From Bradyrhizobium sp. CCGUVB1N3 (GTDB lineage: Bacteria > Pseudomonadota > Alphaproteobacteria > Rhizobiales > Xanthobacteraceae), in NCBI RefSeq assembly GCF_024199925.1, contig NZ_JANADR010000001.1, forward strand, positions 3,472,001 to 3,536,000: 64,000 bases of DNA, read 5' to 3'. Under the pieces are notes generated by a model. The model ran no database searches and was not told where the DNA came from. It saw only the letters and a list, made by a program, of their open reading frames with translations. Positions 56,325 through 64,000 of this stretch are shown one piece after another (position 1 is the stretch's first letter; every line of letters starts with the position of its first letter). The position numbers were made by a program, and so were the translations under genes.

Positions 56325-57986
56325 CTACATGGCCTCGTAGTTCGGCCCGCCGCCGCCCTCCGGCGGAACCCAGGTGATGTTGCCGTTCGGATCCTTCACG
56401 TCGCAGGTTTTGCAGTGGACGCAATTCTGGGCGTTGATCTGGAAGCGCGGAGCCGCGCCCTCCTCCACCCATTCATAGACGCCGGCCGGGCAGTATCGGT
56501 TCGAGGGGCCGGCAAAGACGTCGTGCTCCGAGGTCTTCTGAAGGTTCATGTCGGCAACCCTGAGATGAACCGGCTGGTCCTCTTCATGGTTGGTGTTGGA
56601 CAGGAAGACCGACGACAGCTTGTCGAAGGAGATCTTGCCGTCCGGCTTCGGATAGTTTTTCGGTGCGTGGCTCGATGCCGCATCGAGCGTGGCGCGGTCG
56701 GGCTTGGCGTGCGACTGGGTGCCGAACAGCGAGACGCCGAACAGCGTGTTGCACCACATATCGAAGCCGCCAAGCGCGACGCCGAGCACGGTTCCGAACT
56801 TCGACCACAGCGGCTTGACGTTGCGCACCAGGAACAGGTCCTTGCCGACCGAGGAAGATCGCCACGCGTTCTCATATTCGGCGAGCTCGTCATTGGCGCG
56901 GCCGGCGGCAAGCGCGGCTGCGACATGCTCGGCGGCGAGCATGCCGGTGCCCATCGCGTTGTGCACGCCCTTGATGCGCGGCACGTTGACGAAGCCGGCC
57001 GCGCAACCGATCAGCGCACCGCCCGGGAAGCTCAGGCGCGGCACCGATTGGTAGCCGCCCTCAGTGATGGCGCGCGCGCCATAGGCGAGCCGCTTGCCGC
57101 CTTCAAAGGTGCCGCGGATCGACGGATGGGTCTTGAAGCGCTGGAACTCGTCGAACGGCGACAGATAGGGATCGTCGTAGTTGAGATGCACGACGAAACC
57201 GACAGCGACGAGGTTGTCGTCGTAGTGATAGAGGAACGAGCCGCCGCCGGTCTTCATGTCGAGCGGCCAGCCGAAGGAATGCTGGATCATCCCCTTCTGA
57301 TGTTTCGCGGGATCGATCTGCCAGACTTCCTTCAGGCCGATTCCGAATTTCGCCGGCTCGCTCTTCGCGTCGAGCGCGAACTTGGCGATGAGTTGCTTGG
57401 TGAGGCTGCCGCGCGCGCCTTCAGCGAACAGCGTGTACTTGCCGAGCAATTCCATGCCGCGGGTAAAGGAGTCCTTCAGCGAGCCGTCCTTGGCGATGCC
57501 CATGTCGCCGGTGGCGATGCCGCGTACGTTGCCCGCCTCGTCGTAGAGCACCTCGGCGGCCGCAAAGCCCGGATAGATTTCGACGCCAAGCGCTTCGGCT
57601 TTCCGCGCCAGCCAACGGCAGACATTGCCGAGCGAACCGATGTAGCAATGATGATTGTTCATCAGCGGCGGCATCAGGAAGTTCGGCAGCTTGATCGCGC
57701 CGCCCGCCGTCATCCAGTAGAAGCGGTCGTCCTTGACCTCTGTCTTCAGCGAGCAGTCGGGATCATTCCGCCAGTCGGGAATAAGCTTGTCGAGGCCGGC
57801 GGGATCGATCACCGCGCCTGAGAGAATATGCGCGCCGACTTCCGACCCCTTCTCCACCACGACGATGTTGAGATCGGCGTTGAGCTGCTTCAGCCGGATC
57901 GCGGCCGACAGGCCCGAGGGGCCGGCGCCGACGATGACGACGTCGAATTCCATGGATTCGCGCGGGGGAAGTTCTTCGGTGCTCAT
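56325..57986 (-). CDS. Electron transfer flavoprotein-ubiquinone oxidoreductase
   Basis: Passes electrons from ETF, reduced by acyl-CoA dehydrogenases, into the ubiquinone pool. The 553-residue protein has an N-terminal FAD loop, VIVGAGPSGLSAAI, a central quinone-binding region, and a C-terminal 4Fe-4S site (CPAGVYEW, then NCVHCKTCDVKDPNGNI). It ends with the usual VPPEGGGGPNYEAM. Electrons would enter the quinone produced with the ispB product. Confidence 0.96.
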   Translation of the reverse strand: MSTEELPPRESMEFDVVIVGAGPSGLSAAIRLKQLNADLNIVVVEKGSEVGAHILSGAVIDPAGLDKLIPDWRNDPDCSLKTEVKDDRFYWMTAGGAIKLPNFLMPPLMNNHHCYIGSLGNVCRWLARKAEALGVEIYPGFAAAEVLYDEAGNVRGIATGDMGIAKDGSLKDSFTRGMELLGKYTLFAEGARGSLTKQLIAKFALDAKSEPAKFGIGLKEVWQIDPAKHQKGMIQHSFGWPLDMKTGGGSFLYHYDDNLVAVGFVVHLNYDDPYLSPFDEFQRFKTHPSIRGTFEGGKRLAYGARAITEGGYQSVPRLSFPGGALIGCAAGFVNVPRIKGVHNAMGTGMLAAEHVAAALAAGRANDELAEYENAWRSSSVGKDLFLVRNVKPLWSKFGTVLGVALGGFDMWCNTLFGVSLFGTQSHAKPDRATLDAASSHAPKNYPKPDGKISFDKLSSVFLSNTNHEEDQPVHLRVADMNLQKTSEHDVFAGPSNRYCPAGVYEWVEEGAAPRFQINAQNCVHCKTCDVKDPNGNITWVPPEGGGGPNYEAM

Positions 57987-58106
57987 CTGATCTCAGCCCT
58001 TGAGACGGTCCTTGGTCGTTTGCGCCCCCTTGTTTCCGATTTTTCCGGGCAGGACAACCTCGGAAATGCGTTTCGCTGGGATGCAAGGCCCCCTAAACTA
58101 ACCTAA

Positions 58107-58928
58107 ATGTCACAAGTTGCCATGATCAGCGAACCCGCCCCCACCGTCCGCGAGTTGCTGGCCTTCTATCTGGAGGCCGGCGTCGACTGCGCGCTTGCCG
58201 AGGAACCGATCGATCGGCTCGCCGAGCCGGAGGCGCCGCCCCCGGTCGCACGCGTGGCGCCGCCGGTCGAGGCGCCGCGCCCGGTTGCAGCGCCAGCGGT
58301 GCTGCGCGGCGAGGCTGCGCCCGCGCCTGACGTTGCGATCGCCTCGGCGCGCGAGGCGGCGCGGACCGCGCCGACGCTGGAGGCGCTGCGCGAGCTGATG
58401 CAGAATTTCGACGGCTGCGCGCTGAAGAACACCGCAACGCGGCTGGTGTTCGCCGACGGCAACCCGGAAGCGCGCATCATGTTCGTCGGCGAGGCGCCGG
58501 GTCGTGATGAGGACATCGAAGGCCTTCCCTTCGTCGGGCGCTCGGGAAAGCTGCTCGACCGCATGATCGGCGCGATCGGGCTCGATCGCAGCAAGGCCTA
58601 TATCGCCAACGTCATCCCGTGGCGGCCGCCGGGCAACCGCACGCCCACGCCGCAGGAGACGCAAACCTGCCTGCCCTTCATCCAGCGCCAGATCGAGCTC
58701 GTGAATCCCGACGTGCTGGTGACGCTCGGCAATCCCTCGACGCAGACGCTGCTCTCGACGCGCGAAGGCATCATGCGCACGCGCGGTCGCTGGTTCGACT
58801 ACGACACGGGCGCGCGCGTCATCCGCGCACTGCCGACATTCCATCCGGCCTATCTGCTGCGCTCGCCGTCCTACAAGCGGCTGGCCTGGCAGGATCTGCG
58901 CGCGATCGCGAAGGTGATGGCGGGGTAG
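58107..58928 (+). CDS. Uracil-DNA glycosylase, family 4-like, Fe-S ligands incomplete
   Basis: A 273-residue protein that resembles family 4 UDG. Motif [21 protein letters not shown], and motif [10 protein letters not shown] (residues 246 on), are intact. In family 4 enzymes four Cys hold a 4Fe-4S cluster; here only Cys104 and Cys188 remain, with Phe101 and Trp172 at the expected other two positions (the loop KCRPPGN reads PWRPPGN). The first 90 residues form a Pro/Ala-rich extension. This fits the Fe-S-independent UDG described for Bradyrhizobium diazoefficiens, as I recall it. Active enzyme likely. Confidence 0.86.
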   Translation: MSQVAMISEPAPTVRELLAFYLEAGVDCALAEEPIDRLAEPEAPPPVARVAPPVEAPRPVAAPAVLRGEAAPAPDVAIASAREAARTAPTLEALRELMQNFDGCALKNTATRLVFADGNPEARIMFVGEAPGRDEDIEGLPFVGRSGKLLDRMIGAIGLDRSKAYIANVIPWRPPGNRTPTPQETQTCLPFIQRQIELVNPDVLVTLGNPSTQTLLSTREGIMRTRGRWFDYDTGARVIRALPTFHPAYLLRSPSYKRLAWQDLRAIAKVMAG

Positions 58929-58934
58929 CTCGCA

Positions 58935-59060
58935 CTCGTGTCCCAGACGCGATGCAGCGTGTAACGCTGCGCCGCAGAGCCGGGACCCACGTGTCCGCGG
59001 AGAGACAAGCCCCGGCTCAGCAGCGCAGCATTTCATGCCGCGCTGCGTCCGGGGCACGAG
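58935..59060. repeat. Dispersed palindrome family C, full copy 2
   Basis: The 126-base element starts CTCGTGTCCCAGACGC and ends GCGTCCGGGGCACGAG. The ends are inverted, and the inner arms CGGGACCC/GCCCCGG and the GCAGCG pairs resemble the copy at 44630. Lies between convergent genes. Confidence 0.8.
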
Positions 59061-59063
59061 ACC

Positions 59064-60572
59064 TCACGTCCCCTTCGGGCGCACGATGGCCCAGCCGATG
59101 CGGAGCAGCGGCTGACGGCCGTTCACCAGCCATTCGAAGGCGCGCGGCACTTCGGGCACGATGCCGGGGAAGCGTTTCGCAATCTCCGGCGGCGGGGTGC
59201 CGGCGGTGTCGGAGGCGCGCCAGACCACGACGCCGCCGGTCTCGCTGAACCTCGTCGGCGTGAACCAGGGCGTGCGCTGCGGCTCGGCGTCGATGAGGAG
59301 ATGCGGCCGGCCGGAATGCAGCGCAATCAGGCTCGCAAGCTGCGTCTCGCCGGCGACCGCGCGCAGGCGCTGGTTGGTGCGTCGGGCAAAGCTGTCGTCG
59401 AAAAAGTCCGAGATCGCACGCGCCGGCATCGAGGTCGCGATCTCGCCGGTCCCGGTCCAAGGCATCAGGAGAACCGCCAGCACGACGCCCACGGCGGGTG
59501 CAGCGACGGCGGCCGCCCACACCGTGCGCAGCACGCGGGCGCGACGCATGGCAATCAGCTCGCCGGCCGCGACGATCACGGCGAGGCCCGACATCAGCAG
59601 CACGACGCCCGCCCCACCCGCGACGCGGTCGAACCCGTACAGGCCGGAGATCAGCACAGTGCCAAGCCCGGGCGCCAGCGCGAAGAAATAGACGAAGTTG
59701 CGCGCCAGCGGCTCGACCGGCGGCCGGTAGATGATCGGCGCGTCCTCGGTTTTACCGGCGAACCAGCTGGTGTTGAGGAAGGTCAGCACCGGGATCGCGG
59801 CCGCGCCGAGCAGGAGGCCGCCGAACAGCCAGGCCGTGTTGATCGCGCGTGCCTTCAAATCCTCAACCTGCAGCAAGGCCGGCATGGACAGCGTCTCGGC
59901 GCGCATCAGCCAGATCGCATAAGGCAGCACCAGCACGGCAACGACGACCAGCGCATAGATCGGATCGAGCGCGCGTAGCGTTTTGCGGCCGCCTTCGGTC
60001 GCGACCGCGAAGATGGCGAGCAGCACCAACAGGCCGATGGCGGCCGGCGTCGTCAGCAGCAGCAGCCCGGCGGCGATCGACCAGGCGAACCAGGCGTTGC
60101 CGCGGCGTTGGCCGATCAGCTGCCAGGAATGCAAGAGGAGCAGCGCCCAGAGCGGGCGCGCCAGCACCATCGGACCGAAGTCGAGCGCGGACGAGGAGAA
60201 CGCCAGCACCGTCATCGTCAACAGCACAGCGAGCACCGCCTGCTGGGTGCCGACCACGGCGCGCGCGAGATGATAGAGCGCGATGAAGGTCGCGATCTCG
60301 CAGAGCTCCGCCAGCACATAGACGCCGATCATGTGGCTGCCGGCGGCGCGATAGGCGATGTCGGCAAGCCAGAACGCCAGCGGCGGCCCGAGCCCGGTGC
60401 CGACCTGATATTCGCGGCCGAAGGCGAGCAAGATCGCGAGGTTGCCGGGAGGACTGCGGTAGAAGACCAGCGCCACGAACAGCCACATCGCGGCCTGCAG
60501 CAGCACCACGATCCACACCACCAGCCGCGGCCGGGCACGGATCAGCTCGATGACCAGGGAGGTAAACCGCAT
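59064..60572 (-). CDS. Membrane glycosyltransferase, GT39/ArnT-like
   Basis: A 502-residue polytopic protein with about 11 hydrophobic segments. The N-terminus has YRSPPGNLAILLAFGREYQVGTG, and the loop after TM1 includes an acidic stretch typical of dolichyl-phosphate mannosyltransferase-like proteins. A C-terminal soluble domain (residues 400-500) ends with WAIVRPKGT. The start ATG 60572 is preferred over 60620. It probably transfers a sugar from a lipid carrier to a periplasmic acceptor; the sugar is unknown. Confidence 0.75.
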   Translation of the reverse strand: MRFTSLVIELIRARPRLVVWIVVLLQAAMWLFVALVFYRSPPGNLAILLAFGREYQVGTGLGPPLAFWLADIAYRAAGSHMIGVYVLAELCEIATFIALYHLARAVVGTQQAVLAVLLTMTVLAFSSSALDFGPMVLARPLWALLLLHSWQLIGQRRGNAWFAWSIAAGLLLLTTPAAIGLLVLLAIFAVATEGGRKTLRALDPIYALVVVAVLVLPYAIWLMRAETLSMPALLQVEDLKARAINTAWLFGGLLLGAAAIPVLTFLNTSWFAGKTEDAPIIYRPPVEPLARNFVYFFALAPGLGTVLISGLYGFDRVAGGAGVVLLMSGLAVIVAAGELIAMRRARVLRTVWAAAVAAPAVGVVLAVLLMPWTGTGEIATSMPARAISDFFDDSFARRTNQRLRAVAGETQLASLIALHSGRPHLLIDAEPQRTPWFTPTRFSETGGVVVWRASDTAGTPPPEIAKRFPGIVPEVPRAFEWLVNGRQPLLRIGWAIVRPKGT

Positions 60573-60712
60573 GCAGCGTCCGAAATGATGCAGCCAACCC
60601 GTCCAAGCCGGCGCGTCCATGTTTGATAAAGCGCGCTACGCGTCGTGGCAACCAGCTCGTCTGCCTCTCCCGGTTCCTACGGGGAGAGGTGAAGTGGGAG
60701 CGAAACCCGCTG

Positions 60713-61531
60713 CTAGAGATTGGCCGAAACGTCGCCCCGTACGTCCGCCTCAACCTGCACCACCGCCTCATCCACGGCCGTGAACAGGTCGCGCTTGGGT
60801 TCGACCGTCCAGGGCATGTGCTTCTCGCGCGCCGCGACCACGGGCGCGAAGAAGCTGCGGTGATGGATGGAGGGACCGAGGCGGTCGAGCGCGTCGAGAT
60901 GGTCGGGAACACCGTAGCCCTTGTGCTGCTCAAAGCCGTAGCCCGGGCAGTCCTGCGCCAATGCACACATCAGCCGGTCGCGCGTCACCTTTGCAATGAT
61001 CGAGGCCGCTGCGATCGAGAGCACCAGGCCGTCCCCGCCGATCACGGCCTCGCAATCGCAGGCGGTGTCGAGCCTGTCGCGGCCGTCGACGAAGACGTGC
61101 TTGGGCGACTCGGGCAGCGCCACCACCGCGCGCTTCAGCGCCCAGAGCGAGGCGCGCAATATATTGTCGCGGTCGATGCGCGCCGGTGAGGCGACGGCGA
61201 CCGAGACCTGCGCGGTCGCGCAGATCTTGTCGAACAGCTTTTCCCGCTCCTCGGCCGTCAGGCGCTTGGAATCGTCGATACCGCGCGGAACCCGGTTCGG
61301 GTCGAGAATCACGGCGGCCGCAACCACCGGCCCGGCCAGCGGCCCCCGCCCCGCCTCGTCGCAGCCGGCAACCGGCCAGACGCCGCGCTTGATCAGCGCG
61401 CGCTCGCGGCGAAAACTCGGCGGCTTGATGACGCCCTTGGCGGCCTTCGTCCCGTCCGTCCTGGCGGCCTTTTTCGGCACGGCCTTGGCCGGCTTCCTGT
61501 CTGTTTTCTCGGCGGATTTATCCCGAATCAT
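60713..61531 (-). CDS. rnhB: Ribonuclease HII with Lys-rich N-terminal extension
   Basis: Removes ribonucleotides and RNA-DNA hybrid pieces. The catalytic core from about residue 50 has [19 protein letters not shown] (Asp, Glu), a middle Asp in the VFVDGRD block, and [12 protein letters not shown] with the fourth acidic residue. The first 45 residues are Lys/Ala-rich ([17 protein letters not shown]), not part of the enzyme fold. The start ATG 61531 is likely; an earlier Met at 61567 is possible. Confidence 0.93.
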   Translation of the reverse strand: MIRDKSAEKTDRKPAKAVPKKAARTDGTKAAKGVIKPPSFRRERALIKRGVWPVAGCDEAGRGPLAGPVVAAAVILDPNRVPRGIDDSKRLTAEEREKLFDKICATAQVSVAVASPARIDRDNILRASLWALKRAVVALPESPKHVFVDGRDRLDTACDCEAVIGGDGLVLSIAAASIIAKVTRDRLMCALAQDCPGYGFEQHKGYGVPDHLDALDRLGPSIHHRSFFAPVVAAREKHMPWTVEPKRDLFTAVDEAVVQVEADVRGDVSANL

Positions 61532-61611
61532 GGCCGGGATCGTGCGCATGCGAGCCCGGCCGCGCAACCGGGAACCTCAGACAATTCCCACTATTCAGGC
61601 CCGCGTCTTCC

Positions 61612-62775
61612 TCAGAACAAGCTCAGCTGCTCGCCGCCGCGCTTCGGCTTGGCGAAATGGTCCGTGGTCAGCTTGGAGCGGCGCTTGTTCAGGCCGAGCC
61701 GCTCGCAGGCGATCTCGAAGCGGCGGCCGATGGTCCATGCCATCGGACCCGTGCCCTTCATCCGCTCGCCCCATTGCGAGTCGTAGTCACGCCCGCCGCG
61801 CATGTCTCGGATTAGCGTGAAGACGTGGCGGTAGCGGTCTGGATAGTTCGCCATCAGCCATTCGCGGAAGAGGTCCCGGACCTCCAGCGGCAGCCGCAGC
61901 AGCACGTAAGACGCTTCCTTGACGCCGGCATGCGCGGCCGCGTCCAAAATGCGCTCGATCTCGGAATCGTTCAGCGCGGGGATCACGGGAGCGACCATCA
62001 CGGTGGTCGGGATACCGGCCTCGCCGAGTTGCTTCAGCGCCTCAAGCCGCTTCGGCGGCGTCGAGGCGCGCGGTTCCATCGTGCGCGCCAGCTTTGGATC
62101 GAGCGTCGTCACCGAGATCGCGACCTTGGCAAGGTTGCGCTTGGCCATGCGCGACAGGATGTCGATGTCGCGCGTCACCAGTGCCGATTTCGTCACGATG
62201 CCGACGGGATGGCCCGCGCGCTCCAGCACCTCCAGGATACCGCGCATGATCTTCCGCTCGCGCTCGATCGGCTGATAGGGATCGGTGTTGGTGCCGATCG
62301 CGATCATCCGCGGCTCGTAGCCGGTCGCGGCGAGTTCCTTCTCCAGCAGCGCCGGCGCCTCGGGCTTGGCGAACAGCTTCGACTCGAAGTCGAGCCCCGG
62401 TGAGAGGCCGAGATAGGCGTGGGTCGGCCGCGCGAAGCAGTAGACGCAGCCGTGCTCGCAGCCGCGGTAGGGATTGATCGACCGGTCAAAGCCGATGTCG
62501 GGCGAGTCGTTGCGGGTGATCACCTTGCGCGAGGTGTCGACCGCGACGGTGGTCTTGAATGGCGGCAGTTCCTCCAGGCTCTGCCAGCCGTCATCGAAGG
62601 CGACGCGCGCCTCGGCCTCATAGCGGCCGCTGGCGTTGGACTGGGCGCCCCGCCCGCGCCTGCGCTCGCTGTCGATCGCGACGGCAAGCTCAGGAAACGC
62701 GGAAGGCGCACCCGCCGGCTCGGAGGGCGCCGTGACCGGCGGGTGCCTGAGGGCATGAGAGGATGCTCGACTCAT
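61612..62775 (-). CDS. PA0069 family radical SAM protein
   Basis: A 387-residue radical SAM enzyme with the cluster motif CEHGCVYC (CxxxCxxC, near residue 105). The family is related to spore photoproduct lyase-like enzymes, and the block SVTTLDPKLARTMEPRASTPPKRLEALK is characteristic. A LexA-type box (GTTC-N7-GTTC) is located 24 bases upstream, and a -10-like TATCTT lies only seven bases before the ATG, so transcription could give a leaderless message. A DNA repair role is suggested by the SOS control; the reaction is unknown. Confidence 0.88.
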   Translation of the reverse strand: MSRASSHALRHPPVTAPSEPAGAPSAFPELAVAIDSERRRGRGAQSNASGRYEAEARVAFDDGWQSLEELPPFKTTVAVDTSRKVITRNDSPDIGFDRSINPYRGCEHGCVYCFARPTHAYLGLSPGLDFESKLFAKPEAPALLEKELAATGYEPRMIAIGTNTDPYQPIERERKIMRGILEVLERAGHPVGIVTKSALVTRDIDILSRMAKRNLAKVAISVTTLDPKLARTMEPRASTPPKRLEALKQLGEAGIPTTVMVAPVIPALNDSEIERILDAAAHAGVKEASYVLLRLPLEVRDLFREWLMANYPDRYRHVFTLIRDMRGGRDYDSQWGERMKGTGPMAWTIGRRFEIACERLGLNKRRSKLTTDHFAKPKRGGEQLSLF

Positions 62776-62798
62776 GAAGCCAAGATAGCACGCGAATG

Positions 62799-62813
62799 GA
62801 ACAAATCAAGAAC
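62799..62813 (-). promoter_or_regulatory. LexA (SOS) box upstream of the radical SAM gene
   Basis: On the minus strand GTTC-TTGATTT-GTTC, an exact match to the alphaproteobacterial SOS consensus GTTC-N7-GTTC. It overlaps a -35-like TTGATT, with TATCTT 16 bases further on at 62782-62787. Confidence 0.8.
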
Positions 62814-62986
62814 ACGAACATAAAAACCGGAAAACAACCCCATGCAAAGTAGCCGCCCAAACTTCGCGCGCGGAAGTTTGACCTCCCGCAAAGGTTGCCG
62901 GCCGCAGTGCGGTTTGATGCCGAGCGCTAGAAACGGATCGATCGCAGGGGGACCGGGTTGGTGACGGTCGACGCAACAGGGTCAGC

Positions 62987-64000
62987 ATGATCATGACAAG
63001 CCAACAACAAGCGCGCACGAGCGCAGGCGACCTCGACCTGCTCGATCGCTACTGGCGAGCCGCAAACTATTTGTCCGTCGGGCAAATCTACCTTTTGGAC
63101 AATCCGCTGCTGCGCGAGCCGCTCCGCCCCGAGCACATCAAGCCGCGCCTGCTCGGCCATTGGGGCACGACGCCGGGGCTGAACTTCATCTATGCCCATC
63201 TCAACCGCGCGATCCGCACGCTCGATCTCAGCGTTCTCTATGTCTGCGGCCCCGGCCATGGCGGCCCGGGCATGGTCGCCAACACCTATCTCGAAGGCAG
63301 CTACAGCGAGATCTATCCGAACATCGGGCGCGACACGGACGGATTGCGCAAGCTGTTCAGGCAGTTCTCCTTCCCCGGTGGCATTCCGAGCCACGCGGCG
63401 CCTGAGACGCCGGGCTCGATCCATGAAGGCGGCGAGCTCGGCTACGCGCTGGTCCATGCCTATGGCGCCGCGCTCGACAATCCCGACCTGATTGTCGCCT
63501 GCGTCGTCGGTGACGGCGAAGCCGAAACTGGGCCGCTCGCGGCGTCCTGGCATTCGAACAAGTTTTTGAATCCCGCGCATGACGGCGCGGTGCTGCCGAT
63601 CCTGCATCTCAACGGCTACAAGATCGCCAACCCCACCGTGCTCGGGCGCATGCGCGACGAGGAGATCCGTGACCTCTTCCGAGGGCTGGGCCACGAGCCG
63701 CTATTCGTCGAAGGCGACGATCCCAAAGCGATGCACCGGATCATGGCGGACGCGCTGGACGTGGCGCTCGCCAGCATCCGCTCCATCCAGCAACATGCGC
63801 GCGAAACAAAGGCCACGATCGAGCGACCGCGCTGGCCGATGATCGTGCTGCGCTCACCGAAGGGCTGGACCGGCCCCAAGGAGGTCGACGGGCTGAAGGT
63901 CGAGGGTTTCTGGCGCGCCCATCAGGTGCCGGTCGCCAATTGCCGCGAAAATCCGGCGCATCTCAAAGTGCTCGAAGATTGGATGAGGAGCTATGCGCCG
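62987..64000 (+). CDS. xfp: Phosphoketolase, 5' part (runs off the window)
   Basis: The first 338 codons of a D-xylulose-5-phosphate/D-fructose-6-phosphate phosphoketolase; no stop is reached before base 64000. The N-terminus has [25 protein letters not shown]; the thiamine diphosphate block is [24 protein letters not shown], and the conserved [17 protein letters not shown] and [17 protein letters not shown] precede it. The start is ATG 62987 or 62993. It makes acetyl phosphate and glyceraldehyde 3-phosphate or erythrose 4-phosphate from sugar phosphates. Further genes probably lie to the right. Confidence 0.96.
   Translation, partial: MIMTSQQQARTSAGDLDLLDRYWRAANYLSVGQIYLLDNPLLREPLRPEHIKPRLLGHWGTTPGLNFIYAHLNRAIRTLDLSVLYVCGPGHGGPGMVANTYLEGSYSEIYPNIGRDTDGLRKLFRQFSFPGGIPSHAAPETPGSIHEGGELGYALVHAYGAALDNPDLIVACVVGDGEAETGPLAASWHSNKFLNPAHDGAVLPILHLNGYKIANPTVLGRMRDEEIRDLFRGLGHEPLFVEGDDPKAMHRIMADALDVALASIRSIQQHARETKATIERPRWPMIVLRSPKGWTGPKEVDGLKVEGFWRAHQVPVANCRENPAHLKVLEDWMRSYAP

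Overview
The window is a GC-rich, densely coded chromosomal segment of an alphaproteobacterium, most probably Bradyrhizobium or a close relative in the Nitrobacteraceae. The support is gene content and synteny-type pairs (ECF sigma/DUF4142/cupredoxin, NUDIX/TIGR02301, nadABC with an alphaproteobacterial NadQ), several Bradyrhizobium-type intergenic palindromes, an ETF-ubiquinone oxidoreductase, tandem chemoreceptors and a phosphoketolase. I see no prophage, insertion sequence, CRISPR array or conjugation gene.

Layout. 1-5.3 kb: a TetR regulator with two matching palindromes, a lone TRAP-type binding protein, and an RpiR regulator/MFS transporter/racemase-like cluster. 5.4-9.1 kb: tRNA-Pro(CGG), threonylcarbamoyl-AMP synthase, a GlcD-like flavoprotein, a GNAT acetyltransferase and a NUDIX hydrolase. 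9.3-14.3 kb: a selenoprotein-B-like reductase with a CaiB CoA-transferase, a YedK-type abasic-site protein and small conserved genes. 14.4-18.6 kb: an ECF sigma unit with two identical-format promoters, a frameshifted sulfurtransferase and a dihydroorotase-like protein with an altered metal site. 18.7-25.2 kb: YgfZ, Tag, HD hydrolase, tyrosine phosphatase, NadQ and a very large DUF2339 membrane protein. 25.2-32.2 kb: three chemoreceptors, two of them a tandem duplication with an almost identical signalling half. 32.3-38.8 kb: quinone-reductase-like AcuI, an MFS transporter and nadABC behind two NadQ-type operators. 38.8-48.3 kb: SleB-type hydrolase, pyruvate phosphate dikinase, small proteins, glyS/glyQ. 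48.3-56 kb: S49 peptidase, a 32-residue secreted peptide, TrmN6, polyprenyl diphosphate synthase, LysE, hydrolase, ispE and a TPR protein. 56-64 kb: ETF-QO, an Fe-S-deficient UDG, a GT39-like protein, rnhB, an SOS-boxed radical SAM gene and the 5' part of a phosphoketolase.

How parts connect. NadQ (21.5 kb) is the likely repressor of nadABC (35-38.8 kb), so regulator and target lie in one window. The ECF sigma factor probably drives itself and DUF4142/cupredoxin through GGGAAC-N16-CATCCAA promoters. ispE and the polyprenyl synthase belong to isoprenoid/quinone supply, and ETF-QO delivers electrons to that quinone pool. Several repair genes (Tag, UDG, YedK, radical SAM) are dispersed, one with a clear LexA box. 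Most of the window is ordinary housekeeping. The points most worth checking are the NadQ operators, the ECF promoter pair, the chemoreceptor duplication, the SOS box and the small-ORF pair near 49.4 kb.
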